Source: Parabacteroides sp. PFB2-10
GTDB taxonomy: Bacteria > Bacteroidota > Bacteroidia > Bacteroidales > Tannerellaceae
Reading direction: 5' to 3'
Length of the DNA stretch: 64,000 nucleotides
Assembly: GCF_029893085.1 (NCBI RefSeq)
Contig: NZ_JARXWI010000016.1
Location: 1-64,000, forward strand
Within the stretch, counting starts at the first letter, position 1. The number at the start of each line of letters is the position of its first letter. Shown piece by piece: positions 18,609-26,559 of the stretch. The translations under genes and the position numbers were made by a program. The notes beneath the pieces were generated by a model. It was not told the origin of the DNA. It saw only the letters and a list, made by a program, of their open reading frames with translations, and ran no database searches.

Positions 18609-18696
18609 ATGTTACTGTCCATGCGCCTCGACAGTACTGTCGAAGCGCATGGACAGTACTGTCGATGGGCATGGACAGTACTGTCGATGCCCATCG
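18609..18696. repeat. 4 x 22-bp tandem array forming 34-bp palindromes
   Basis: Four units of 22 bp start at 18609, 18631, 18653 and 18675. The last three begin with the palindrome ACAGTACTGT; the first is diverged. Neighbouring units pair as near-perfect 34-bp palindromes at 18619-18652 and 18663-18696, each with one mismatch. It lies between the purN stop and the esterase operon start. There is no T-run, so a simple terminator is unlikely. Multiple binding sites for a dimeric regulator would fit. Confidence 0.85.
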
Positions 18697-18729
18697 ACGA
18701 TAGAATTCTCCGTATTGTTTAAAAAATAA

Positions 18730-19293
18730 TCAGGAAAGGATTTGTTCGATCACCCGTGGATAATGGGCGTATTCAAGGGCGTGTACTTTGTTGGCTACCT
18801 CCTCCGGTGAGTCCCCGGGAGCCACTTCGCATTTTGCCTGAAAAAGGGTTTCGCCTTCGTCGTAGTGTTCATCTATATAATGTATAGTGATGCCCGTCTC
18901 TTTTTCTCCGGCGGCCACCACCGCTTCGTGTACATGCATACCATACATGCCTTTGCCGCCATATTTCGGAAGAAGAGCCGGATGGATGTTGACAATCCGA
19001 CCGGGGTATGCCTGCAGGATCGGATCGGATATCTTATTCATGAAACCGGCCAATACAATCAGGTCGGTTTTGTATTCCGCCAGCTTCTGAAGCACCGGGG
19101 TTGCCTCTTCAAACTCTTCCCGTGTGAAATGGAAAGAGGGCACGTTCAGGCTTTTCGCTCTTTCGTGTACTTTCACTTTGCGGTTGTTCGATAGAACAAC
19201 GGCCACTTGAATCTCAGGGTTTCCTTGAAAGTATTTAATGATGTTTTCGGCATTCGTGCCTGAACCGGAAGCGAAGATAGCGACGTTTTTCAT
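18730..19293 (-). CDS. purN: Phosphoribosylglycinamide formyltransferase
   Basis: This 187-residue GAR transformylase uses 10-formyltetrahydrofolate to make FGAR in purine synthesis. Signatures are the N-terminal NVAIFASGSGTNAENII (phosphate-binding loop), VLAGFMNKISDPILQAYPG, NIHPALLPKYGGKGMYG with the catalytic Asn-His pair, and GITIHYIDEHYDEG with the catalytic Asp. The ATG at 19293 (MKNVAIF) matches the family N-terminus; an upstream in-frame ATG at 19320 would add nine residues. It is divergent from acpP. Confidence 0.96.
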   Translation of the reverse strand: MKNVAIFASGSGTNAENIIKYFQGNPEIQVAVVLSNNRKVKVHERAKSLNVPSFHFTREEFEEATPVLQKLAEYKTDLIVLAGFMNKISDPILQAYPGRIVNIHPALLPKYGGKGMYGMHVHEAVVAAGEKETGITIHYIDEHYDEGETLFQAKCEVAPGDSPEEVANKVHALEYAHYPRVIEQILS

Positions 19294-19364
19294 ATATTTT
19301 ACCTGCTTGAATTTGCACACGAAAAGAAATTATGTGCAGTTTTTCGTAATTTTAGCCAATTATA

Positions 19365-19397
19365 TTTGCTTTGTTCGCAAAAAAATTCTTTCCTTTG
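19365..19397 (+). promoter_or_regulatory. Promoter of acpP-fabF-rnc
   Basis: TTTG at 19365-19368, 21 bp, then TTCCTTTG at 19390-19397 resembles the Bacteroidetes -33/-7 pair. The leader would be about 45 nt. An overlapping TATATTTG (19361-19368) could serve as a second start. Confidence 0.5.
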
Positions 19398-19449
19398 CAC
19401 TGCAAATTTAAGAAGTATATTCTAATTATTAATTTAAATTGAAAAAGTT

Positions 19450-19686
19450 ATGTCTGAAGTTGCATCTAGAGTAAAGGCTATCATCGTTGACAAATTAAGT
19501 GTTGAAGAAACAGAAGTTACTAACGAAGCGAGCTTTACTAATGATTTAGGAGCAGACTCTCTTGACACCGTGGAACTGATCATGGAATTCGAAAAAGAAT
19601 TCGGTATCTCTATTCCAGACGATCAAGCAGAAAAGATTACAACAGTTGGCGACGCTGTCGCTTATATCGAAGCTAACGCGAAGTAA
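19450..19686 (+). CDS. acpP: Acyl carrier protein
   Basis: This is the 78-residue acidic carrier of type II fatty-acid synthesis. The phosphopantetheine attachment site is Ser 37 in [15 protein letters not shown]. Length and four-helix pattern are standard. It begins the acpP-fabF-rnc set, an order common across bacteria, with fabF following after 19 bp. Confidence 0.98.
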   Translation: MSEVASRVKAIIVDKLSVEETEVTNEASFTNDLGADSLDTVELIMEFEKEFGISIPDDQAEKITTVGDAVAYIEANAK

Positions 19687-19705
19687 TCAACCCATTCATT
19701 AAAGT

Positions 19706-20962
19706 ATGGAATTAAAAAGAGTTGTAGTAACAGGTCTTGGTGCTATTACTCCATTAGGTAATACCCTCTCAGAAACCTGGGAGGGTCTTATTAATGGAAA
19801 AAGTGGAGCAGGACCTATTACTCAGTTTGACGCATCTAAATTCAAGACACAATTTGCCTGCGAGGTAAGAGGGTTTGATCCGTTACAGATTATGGATCGC
19901 AAAGAAGCCCGTAAGTGTGACCGATATGCCCTGTTAGCGTTGAAAGCAGCCCAGGACGCCGTAGAAGATTCTAAGTTGGACGTAGAAAACGAAGACAAAG
20001 ATCGCATCGGTGTTATTTTTGCTGCCGGTATCGGAGGGATCAAAACCTTCGAAGACGAGGTGATGGGGTATGATGCCGAGCGAGGTCCCCGCTTCAATCC
20101 GTTCTTTATCCCGAAGATGATCGCGGATATAGCAGCCGGACAAATATCCATGAAATATGGATTCCGCGGGCCTAACTTTGCGACGGTATCGGCTTGTGCC
20201 TCTTCCACCAATTCAATAGCGGACGCGTTCAATTACATTCGTTTGGGTAAAGCCAACGCCATTGTGACCGGAGGGGCGGAAGCCACGATCTCCATTGCTG
20301 CAATCGGCGGGTTTAATGCCATGAACGCCCTGTCGACCCGGAATGACGAACCTGAAACGGCCTCACGTCCGTTCAGCGCGAGCCGTGACGGATTTGTGAT
20401 GGGTGAAGGCGCCGGTTGTCTTGTATTAGAAGAGATGGAACATGCTATTGCCCGTGGCGCTCACATCTATTGTGAAGTGGCCGGTGCGGGAATGTCGGCA
20501 GATGCTTATCACCTGACAGCCTCTCATCCGGAAGGATTAGGCGCGAAATTAGTGATGCGTAACGCGTTGTCTGATGCGGAAATGAGCCCCGAAGCGATTG
20601 ATTATATCAACGTACACGGCACCTCTACTCCGGTAGGAGACATCTCGGAAGTAAAAGCCATCAAAGATGTATTTGGAGAACATGCCTACAAATTGAATAT
20701 CAGTTCGACCAAATCGATGACAGGACACCTTTTAGGAGCCGCGGGCGCAGTCGAAGCTATTGCCTGTATCAAAGCGGTCGAAGAAGATATCGTGCCTCCA
20801 ACGATCAATCATGTGGAAGGCGATAACGATCCTGAAATTGATTACAACCTGAATTATACATTCAACAAAGCACAGAAAAGAACGGTTAACGTAGCGCTTT
20901 CAAATACATTCGGATTTGGCGGGCACAACGCTTGTCTTATTGTAAAAAAGTTTGTAAAGTAA
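19706..20962 (+). CDS. fabF: 3-oxoacyl-[acyl-carrier-protein] synthase II
   Basis: This 418-residue condensing enzyme elongates acyl chains with malonyl-ACP. The thiolase fold is complete. The active-site cysteine is in TVSACASSTNSIADAFN, and the two histidines are in NVHGTSTPVGD and KSMTGHLLGAAGAVEA. The C-terminus carries NTFGFGGHNACLI. Its TAA stop is followed at once by the GTG start of rnc, which makes co-translation likely. Confidence 0.98.
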   Translation: MELKRVVVTGLGAITPLGNTLSETWEGLINGKSGAGPITQFDASKFKTQFACEVRGFDPLQIMDRKEARKCDRYALLALKAAQDAVEDSKLDVENEDKDRIGVIFAAGIGGIKTFEDEVMGYDAERGPRFNPFFIPKMIADIAAGQISMKYGFRGPNFATVSACASSTNSIADAFNYIRLGKANAIVTGGAEATISIAAIGGFNAMNALSTRNDEPETASRPFSASRDGFVMGEGAGCLVLEEMEHAIARGAHIYCEVAGAGMSADAYHLTASHPEGLGAKLVMRNALSDAEMSPEAIDYINVHGTSTPVGDISEVKAIKDVFGEHAYKLNISSTKSMTGHLLGAAGAVEAIACIKAVEEDIVPPTINHVEGDNDPEIDYNLNYTFNKAQKRTVNVALSNTFGFGGHNACLIVKKFVK

Positions 20963-21805
20963 GTGTTTAGGCAATTAAATAATAAGTTAAGGCTCCTTAA
21001 GGTAAAAGATAAGGAGCCTTACCTGTCTATTTACAAAATAACCGGATACTATCCGAATAATGTCCAGTTGTATGAACAGGCCTTCCTGCATAAGTCTTCG
21101 TCGGTCGAGGCGGACGATGGCAGATGGCTCAACAACGAACGATTGGAGTTTCTGGGCGATGCCATCCTGGATTCGATCGTCGCAGACGTCGTCTACAAAC
21201 ATTTTCCTAACAAACGGGAAGGATTCCTGACCAACACACGCTCAAAGATTGTACAACGCGATACCCTGAACCGCGTAGCCGTGGAGCTTGGCCTCGACAA
21301 AATGGTGCGTTTCTCCGCCCGGATGAACTCACACAACAACCATGTGTATGGCAATGCACTGGAAGCCTTTATCGGCGCCGTTTACCTGGATCAGGGCTAC
21401 CGGCGTTGCTTTCAGTTTGTGACCGAACGCATTATCAACAGATACATCGACCTGGATGTATTGGCCCGCAAAGAGGTCAATTTCAAATCGAGCCTGATCG
21501 AATGGAGCCAAAAGAATAAATTGGAGATCTCTTTCGACCTGATCGAAAACTTCACCGATAACGAAGGTAATCCAGTCTTCCAGACGGCGGCTTGCCTGGG
21601 CAACCGGCAAATGGGCATTGGGATCGGTTATTCCAAGAAGGAATCCCAACAGAACGCGGCTAAGATGGCTGTGAAAAAACTACGTACCGACAAAGAGTTT
21701 CAGCAATACGTATCAGACCTTAAAAACCTGAATAGCGCCAACAACGAAACGTCCACCTCGGAAGATGTTGCCAAAGAATTGGATGAATTGCCGGAAAGCG
21801 AATAG
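20963..21805 (+). CDS. rnc: Ribonuclease III
   Basis: This 280-residue double-strand-specific endonuclease processes rRNA precursors and structured mRNAs. The catalytic domain has the signature NERLEFLGDAILDSIVAD, and the second acidic site is in NALEAFIGAVYLDQGY. The dsRNA-binding domain (about 170-245) ends with SKKESQQNAAKMAVKKL. A 30-residue acidic tail follows. The GTG at 20963 abuts the fabF stop and gives the usual N-terminal extension; the next in-frame ATG would remove conserved sequence. Confidence 0.95.
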   Translation: MFRQLNNKLRLLKVKDKEPYLSIYKITGYYPNNVQLYEQAFLHKSSSVEADDGRWLNNERLEFLGDAILDSIVADVVYKHFPNKREGFLTNTRSKIVQRDTLNRVAVELGLDKMVRFSARMNSHNNHVYGNALEAFIGAVYLDQGYRRCFQFVTERIINRYIDLDVLARKEVNFKSSLIEWSQKNKLEISFDLIENFTDNEGNPVFQTAACLGNRQMGIGIGYSKKESQQNAAKMAVKKLRTDKEFQQYVSDLKNLNSANNETSTSEDVAKELDELPESE

Positions 21806-21846
21806 TTATGCTTTAAAGCCCCGGGCGACCTTACACTTTAACGCCC

Positions 21847-22653
21847 TTACGCCAGCAAAATCAAGCTGACCGCCATTATAGCCATTCCGGCTACCAATCC
21901 ATAAATAGAAACATGATGTTCGCCATATTCACGGGCGGCAGGAAGCAACTCGTCTAAAGAGATGAAAACCATAATGCCGGCTACCCCGGCAAACACGCAG
22001 CCCATCATCACCGGCGACATAAAAGGCATCAGCAGCAACCAGGCTAACAGGGCGCCAACAGGCTCCGCGATACCGGAGAAAAGCGAATACAGAAAGGCCT
22101 TTTTTCGATCGCCCGTGGCATAATAAATAGGCACAGACACCGCTATCCCCTCCGGGATATTATGAATGGCAATCGCCACGGCAATCGCTATCCCCAAGGT
22201 CGGGCTTTCCACAGCCGCCATAAACGTCGCAATCCCCTCCGGAAAGTTATGGATCCCAATGGCCAGGGCGGTCATGATACCCATGCGTTTCAGTTTGGCA
22301 TTCACCTGTTCCGGCCTTTGCCGCATATCCTCTACCGAACGAGCCTCGTGCGGGTTTTCGTACGAAGGAACCAATTTGTCGATCAGGGCAATCAAGCCGA
22401 TCCCCAGAAAGAAGCAGACAACCGTCACCCACATCCCTTCGCGCGCGCCCAGTTCGGCCGACAGACTGTCTTCCGCGCTGCGAAGCAATTCCACGAACGA
22501 GACGTAGATCATCACCCCGGCGGATAGTCCCAGCGAGAAAGAGAGGAAGCGCTTATTGGTCTGTTTGGCAATAAAGGCAATCAAACTACCTATCCCGGTC
22601 GCCAGTCCGGCAAACAGGGTAAGCAAAAGAGGGAGTAAAATATTGGTATCCAT
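21847..22653 (-). CDS. zupT: ZIP-family zinc transporter, ZupT type
   Basis: This 268-residue protein has eight hydrophobic segments and imports Zn(II) and probably other divalent metals. The two metal-site helices are obvious: [14 protein letters not shown] and [20 protein letters not shown] charged cytoplasmic loop (about 100-125) separates the halves. Its stop faces rnc across 41 bp, so the two genes converge. It is transcribed in the same direction as queH and the CDF exporter upstream. Confidence 0.93.
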   Translation of the reverse strand: MDTNILLPLLLTLFAGLATGIGSLIAFIAKQTNKRFLSFSLGLSAGVMIYVSFVELLRSAEDSLSAELGAREGMWVTVVCFFLGIGLIALIDKLVPSYENPHEARSVEDMRQRPEQVNAKLKRMGIMTALAIGIHNFPEGIATFMAAVESPTLGIAIAVAIAIHNIPEGIAVSVPIYYATGDRKKAFLYSLFSGIAEPVGALLAWLLLMPFMSPVMMGCVFAGVAGIMVFISLDELLPAAREYGEHHVSIYGLVAGMAIMAVSLILLA

Positions 22654-22695
22654 ACGATCTTAAAACAAAAGAGAGAGATAAAAAGTTGCAGGTAT

Positions 22696-23286
22696 TTATT
22701 TTTGGCTGAACTCACATCCGCAATAGGTCTGATTATAGAAGTTGTGTTCGGCGATGATCGCTTTGCGCCGTTCGCTTAATCCGCCTTTGCGCCAGTTCTG
22801 TTCCCAGAAGAGGGTGCCCGGATGGCGCTCCATGGCATAACGCCCGGCCGCATGGATTTGCTCCAGGCTTTTCCAGCGCGATGAGGCGAGGGTAGTCGTG
22901 AAAACCTTCAAGCCTCTTTCTGCGGCATAACGGGCTGTTTCGAATAACCGCATCTGAAAACAGGAGAGGCAGCGGGAACCTCTTTCAGGTTCATGTTCCA
23001 TGCCTTCCATATCGCTTCGCCAGGCAGCATGATCGTAGTCGCCATCGACAATCTCTAATCCAAGCGCCTTGGCGTAACGCGTACATTCCGCTTTGCGGAT
23101 CTCATATTCTTCTAAGGGATAGATGTTGGGATTATAATAGAAAATGACCGGGCGGATCCCGTTTTCCAATAGACATTCAATAATGGCCGACGAACAAGGG
23201 GCACAACAGGTGTGCAATAAAACCTCCCGCTCTCCGCCGGGAACCTCCAGGGTGAGGTTCGTATGTCGCTGTTCGTTGGTGGTCAT
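22696..23286 (-). CDS. queH: Epoxyqueuosine reductase QueH
   Basis: QueH carries out the last step of queuosine synthesis, reducing epoxyqueuosine in tRNA. The 196-residue protein shows the family pattern: LLHTCCAPCSSA (Cys 27, 28 and 31), IFYYNPNIYP, the internal GSRCLSCFQMRL pair, FTTTLASSRWKS, and a terminal TYCGCEFS pair. These cysteines supply the iron-sulfur cluster and metal site. It is unrelated to the better-known QueG. It lies 5 bp before the CDF stop, so it is co-transcribed with it. Confidence 0.93.
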   Translation of the reverse strand: MTTNEQRHTNLTLEVPGGEREVLLHTCCAPCSSAIIECLLENGIRPVIFYYNPNIYPLEEYEIRKAECTRYAKALGLEIVDGDYDHAAWRSDMEGMEHEPERGSRCLSCFQMRLFETARYAAERGLKVFTTTLASSRWKSLEQIHAAGRYAMERHPGTLFWEQNWRKGGLSERRKAIIAEHNFYNQTYCGCEFSQK

Positions 23287-23291
23287 GCGTG

Positions 23292-24233
23292 TTAGTCTTT
23301 ACTCAGTATCTCGCTACACTCCCCGTGGCAATGGGCGGTTGATAGCTCGAACTCCAGGGTTACATGTTGCACGCCTACGTGAAGCAGGGCGTGTTTGATC
23401 TCCTCTTTCACCTCCTCCATGTGGTCGGTATTTTCCACCACGATATGTACCGTCAGGGCTGTCTCCGTCGTACTGATACCCCATACATGCAGGTGATGCA
23501 GATCTTTCACCCCCGCCACCGAGCGGATGGTCTTTTCGATCTCTTTTACATTGGTTCCGGCCGGCACGCCGTCTAAGGAAAGACGCAGGCTGTCGCGCAA
23601 GAGCCCCCAGGTAGAGTAGACGATGACACCGGCAATCACGATGCCGATGATCGGATCGACAATATACCAGCCGGTATAGACAATGATAATGCCCGAAACA
23701 ACGACTCCAACCGACACCAAGGCATCGGCCGCCATGTGCAGATAAGCGCCTTTCACATTCAGGTCTTTGTCTTTATCTTTCATGAACAGCCAGGCGGTAA
23801 TGCCATTGATCACCACACCGATACCGGCCACCCAGGCGATGGCTCCCCCTTCCACCGGCTGCGGATGGAAGAATTTATCGATACTTTCGCTGATAATGAT
23901 GCCCACGGCAATCAACAGGATAACGGCGTTCAACAAAGAGACTAAGATCGTACTCTTCTTCAATCCGTAGGTGTAGTTGGGCGTCGGGTTCACTTTAGCC
24001 AGCCGAAAAGCAAGCATCGCCAGTATCAGACTGGCTACATCGCTCAGGTTATGCCCGGCATCCGACAATAATCCTAAGGAATTATACCAGAATCCGGCAG
24101 CAAATTCCGCCAATACAAAGGCGATATTCAAAGAGATACCGATAATAAAAGCCCGGTTCAACGAAGTGATTTCGTGATGATGATGGTCGTGGTGATGGCC
24201 TTGTTCGTTACCATCTGCATGATGATGTCCCAT
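23292..24233 (-). CDS. Cation diffusion facilitator, zinc exporter type
   Basis: This 313-residue CDF protein exports Zn(II) or similar metals by proton antiport. It begins with a histidine-rich stretch (16 His in the first 24 residues or so). Six transmembrane helices follow, with the metal sites LLSDAGHNLSDVASL in helix 2 and HMAADALVSVGVVVSG in helix 5. The cytoplasmic C-terminal domain includes LHHLHVWGISTTETALTVHI. A second short His/Cys cluster (STAHCHGEC) is near the end. It is closest to the CzcD/ZitB type. Confidence 0.92.
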   Translation of the reverse strand: MGHHHADGNEQGHHHDHHHHEITSLNRAFIIGISLNIAFVLAEFAAGFWYNSLGLLSDAGHNLSDVASLILAMLAFRLAKVNPTPNYTYGLKKSTILVSLLNAVILLIAVGIIISESIDKFFHPQPVEGGAIAWVAGIGVVINGITAWLFMKDKDKDLNVKGAYLHMAADALVSVGVVVSGIIIVYTGWYIVDPIIGIVIAGVIVYSTWGLLRDSLRLSLDGVPAGTNVKEIEKTIRSVAGVKDLHHLHVWGISTTETALTVHIVVENTDHMEEVKEEIKHALLHVGVQHVTLEFELSTAHCHGECSEILSKD

Positions 24234-24350
24234 AATGATTAAACATAAATTGGTTCAACATGTTCATTCTCACCACAAAGCTACGTCTTTTTTCTATCGT
24301 TTCCCATCCCCATATATAGGTATTTTGCCACGATATCCTCCCTAAAAAGA

Positions 24351-24386
24351 AAAAACGATAACCGATCTGTAATCAGTTACCGTTTT
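24351..24386 (-). terminator. Terminator of tRNA-Arg
   Basis: On the minus strand AAAACGGTAAC and GTTATCGTTTT pair with one imperfect position around a loop, followed by T residues. It starts 11 bp past the tRNA 3' end. The remaining 24234-24350 gap upstream of the CDF gene shows nothing firm. Confidence 0.7.
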
Positions 24387-24396
24387 AACGTGTTTG

Positions 24397-24468
24397 TACA
24401 CCCATGGGGAGTCGAACCCCAATCGCTGGAACCGGAATCCAGTATTCTATCCATTGAACTATGGGTGC
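24397..24468 (-). tRNA. tRNA-Arg (anticodon CCG)
   Basis: On the minus strand a complete cloverleaf is seen: acceptor GCACCCA pairing with TGGGTGT, a D-arm, an anticodon stem CTGGA/TCCAG with loop TTCCGGT (anticodon CCG, reading CGG), and a T-arm GGGGTTCGACTCCCC. The first acceptor pair is G-U, and the CCA tail is not encoded. Stretches 24234-24396 and 24469-24663 around it hold only its terminator and the asnA promoter. Confidence 0.95.
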
Positions 24469-24600
24469 GGATAAATGTTGGGCAAAAGTACATATATTCT
24501 CTTAGTTTCGCAAACGAAGAACTGAAATAATCGATTTTGATAAAATGTACGATTATTGGCCTTATTTGCTTTCGTTTTGCATTAAAAACGACCTCCTAAC

Positions 24601-24630
24601 TTGCTGATTTGATATATATCACTATCTTTG
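24601..24630 (+). promoter_or_regulatory. asnA promoter
   Basis: TTG at 24601-24603, 19 bp, then TATCTTTG at 24623-24630, a good Bacteroidetes promoter. Transcription would start near 24637, which rules out a reading-frame start at 24628 and supports the ATG at 24664. Confidence 0.6.
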
Positions 24631-24663
24631 CCAGCCATAAGCACACGACAAAGCGCAAAACAA

Positions 24664-25701
24664 ATGAGCTATTTAATTAAACCTGCCGGATACAAAGCAC
24701 TGCTTAATCTGTGTCAAACTGAGTTGGGTATAAAGAAGATCAAAGACATCTTTCAACAAAATCTCTCTTCCGAATTGCGGTTACGGCGCGTAACAGCACC
24801 TCTTTTTGTTTTAAAAGGATTAGGGATCAATGACGACTTAAACGGAACCGAACGTGCTGTAAGCTTCCCTATCAAAGACTTAGAAGATGCGAAGGCAGAG
24901 ATTGTCCACTCCCTGGCTAAATGGAAAAGGCTTACCTTGGCCGATTATGCTGTGGAAGAGGGATACGGTATCTATACCGATATGAATGCGATCCGCTCGG
25001 ACGAAGAGTTGGGCAATCTGCATTCCCTGTATGTCGACCAATGGGACTGGGAACGTGTTATGCGCCGGGAAGAACGCAATGTGGAGTTCCTGAAAGACAT
25101 CGTACGCCGTATTTATGCCGCGATGGTGCGCACGGAATACTTAGTGTACGAGATGTTTCCCCGCATCAAACCGATCCTACCGAAGGATATCTATTTTATT
25201 CATGCTGAAGAATTGCTTCAGAAATACCCCAATTATTCTCCGAAAGAGCGCGAAGACGCCATCGCAAAAGCATACGGCGCCGTCTTTATCATAGGAATCG
25301 GTTGCTTGTTGAGCAATGGCGAAAAGCACGACGGACGTGCTCCCGACTACGACGACTGGTCGACTATCGGCGAAAACGGATTGGCGGGCTTGAATGGCGA
25401 CCTTTTGGTATGGGATGAAATACTCGGACGTTCGCTCGAACTCTCCTCGATGGGTATCCGTGTCGACAAGGAGGCGCTTCTCCATCAATTAAAGATCACC
25501 GGAGCAGAAGACCGGAAAGAGCTCTATTTCCACCAACGCCTGTTGAACGATGAACTGCCCCTCAGCATAGGTGGTGGGATCGGACAAAGCCGTTTATGTA
25601 TGTTCTACCTGCGCAAAGCCCATATCGGAGAGATCCAAGCCAGCATCTGGCCGGACGATATGCGACGGGAAGCAGCTGAGGCAGGAATGCCGTTGATATA
25701 A
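24664..25701 (+). CDS. asnA: Aspartate-ammonia ligase
   Basis: AsnA makes asparagine from aspartate, ammonia and ATP. The 345-residue protein is related to class II aminoacyl-tRNA synthetases. Conserved pieces include KDIFQQNLSSELRLRRVTAP near the N-terminus, VEEGYGIYTDMNAIRSDEE, SLYVDQWDWE, and the class II motif 3-like LSIGGGIGQSRLCMF near the end. E. coli AsnA is 330 residues, so length is normal. The ATG at 24664 (MSYLIKPAGYK) is used because an in-frame start at 24628 lies upstream of the predicted transcription start. Confidence 0.96.
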   Translation: MSYLIKPAGYKALLNLCQTELGIKKIKDIFQQNLSSELRLRRVTAPLFVLKGLGINDDLNGTERAVSFPIKDLEDAKAEIVHSLAKWKRLTLADYAVEEGYGIYTDMNAIRSDEELGNLHSLYVDQWDWERVMRREERNVEFLKDIVRRIYAAMVRTEYLVYEMFPRIKPILPKDIYFIHAEELLQKYPNYSPKEREDAIAKAYGAVFIIGIGCLLSNGEKHDGRAPDYDDWSTIGENGLAGLNGDLLVWDEILGRSLELSSMGIRVDKEALLHQLKITGAEDRKELYFHQRLLNDELPLSIGGGIGQSRLCMFYLRKAHIGEIQASIWPDDMRREAAEAGMPLI

Positions 25702-25762
25702 TTGATAATGGATAATGGATATATTTTCTATCCATTATCCATTATCCATTATCCATTATCAA
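25701..25762. repeat. Intergenic inverted repeat after asnA
   Basis: The left arm (25701-25720) is TTGATAATGG followed by ATAATGGAT. The right arm (25728-25762) carries four ATCCATT units ending in ATCAAC. It starts in the last base of the asnA stop codon and fills the gap to ung, the same pattern as at 3610-3707. Confidence 0.8.
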
Positions 25763-25786
25763 CTGTCATTTTAACTTGTGTACGCC

Positions 25787-26449
25787 ATGAATGTAAAGAT
25801 CGAACAAAGCTGGAAGGAACGTTTAATGCCGGAGTTTGAAAAGGACTATTTCCGGCAATTGACTGATTTTGTACGAACAGAGTACAAGCAGACAACGATT
25901 TATCCTCCCGGTTCCGCCATATTCAACGCCTTTGCCCATTGCCCGTTCGACAAAGTAAAGGTCGTTATCCTGGGGCAAGACCCCTATCACGAGCCTCGAC
26001 AGGCGCATGGACTCTGCTTTTCCGTGCAGGACGGCGTCTCTTTTCCCCCTTCTTTGGTGAATATATTCAAAGAATTACAGAGCGATCTGAACGTTTTGCC
26101 TCCCTCTACCGGCAACCTCACCCGCTGGGCCGACCAGGGAGTGCTTTTGTTGAATGCCACATTAACCGTACGTGCCCATCAGGCCGGTTCGCATCAGAAC
26201 AGAGGATGGGAGACCTTTACGGATGCGGTGATCCACCGCTTAACGGAGGAACGCGATCATATCGTCTACATCCTTTGGGGTTCTTACGCCCAACGGAAAG
26301 GGGCTTTTATCGACACCACCCGCAACTTAGTGCTCAAATCAGCCCATCCCTCCCCCCTCTCTTCCTATCGCGGATTCTTTGGCAGCAAGCCCTTCTCCCG
26401 TACAAACGACTACCTGATTGCTACCGGACAGGAGCCTATTCGCTGGTAA
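25787..26449 (+). CDS. ung: Uracil-DNA glycosylase
   Basis: This family 1 glycosylase of 220 residues removes uracil from DNA. The water-activating motif is GQDPYHEP (Asp 65), the uracil pocket LLLNATLTVRAHQAGSHQ, and the minor-groove Leu loop SAHPSPLSSYRGFFG with the conserved His. The ATG at 25787 (MNVKIEQSW) is preferred to an in-frame GTG nine bases upstream. It pairs functionally with dut elsewhere in the window in keeping uracil out of DNA, although the two are not linked. Confidence 0.97.
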   Translation: MNVKIEQSWKERLMPEFEKDYFRQLTDFVRTEYKQTTIYPPGSAIFNAFAHCPFDKVKVVILGQDPYHEPRQAHGLCFSVQDGVSFPPSLVNIFKELQSDLNVLPPSTGNLTRWADQGVLLLNATLTVRAHQAGSHQNRGWETFTDAVIHRLTEERDHIVYILWGSYAQRKGAFIDTTRNLVLKSAHPSPLSSYRGFFGSKPFSRTNDYLIATGQEPIRW

Positions 26450-26486
26450 ACGATCGGGAATTAATTATTTACTATTTTATTTCAAC

Positions 26487-26519
26487 TTTGATTTTCAATC
26501 AATTCTTTGCTTATATTTG
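26487..26519 (+). promoter_or_regulatory. Promoter of the fourth beta-propeller gene
   Basis: TTTG at 26487-26490, 21 bp, then TATATTTG at 26512-26519: a textbook Bacteroidetes promoter. It predicts a start near 26526 and a 34-nt leader. Confidence 0.65.
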
Positions 26520-26559
26520 AAAACTGTATTCAAGTATAATTAGTAAACGTGTGCCCCTA

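Noticed and set aside
18609-18696. CRISPR array
   Set aside because: Units are directly adjacent with no unique spacers, and no cas genes are present.
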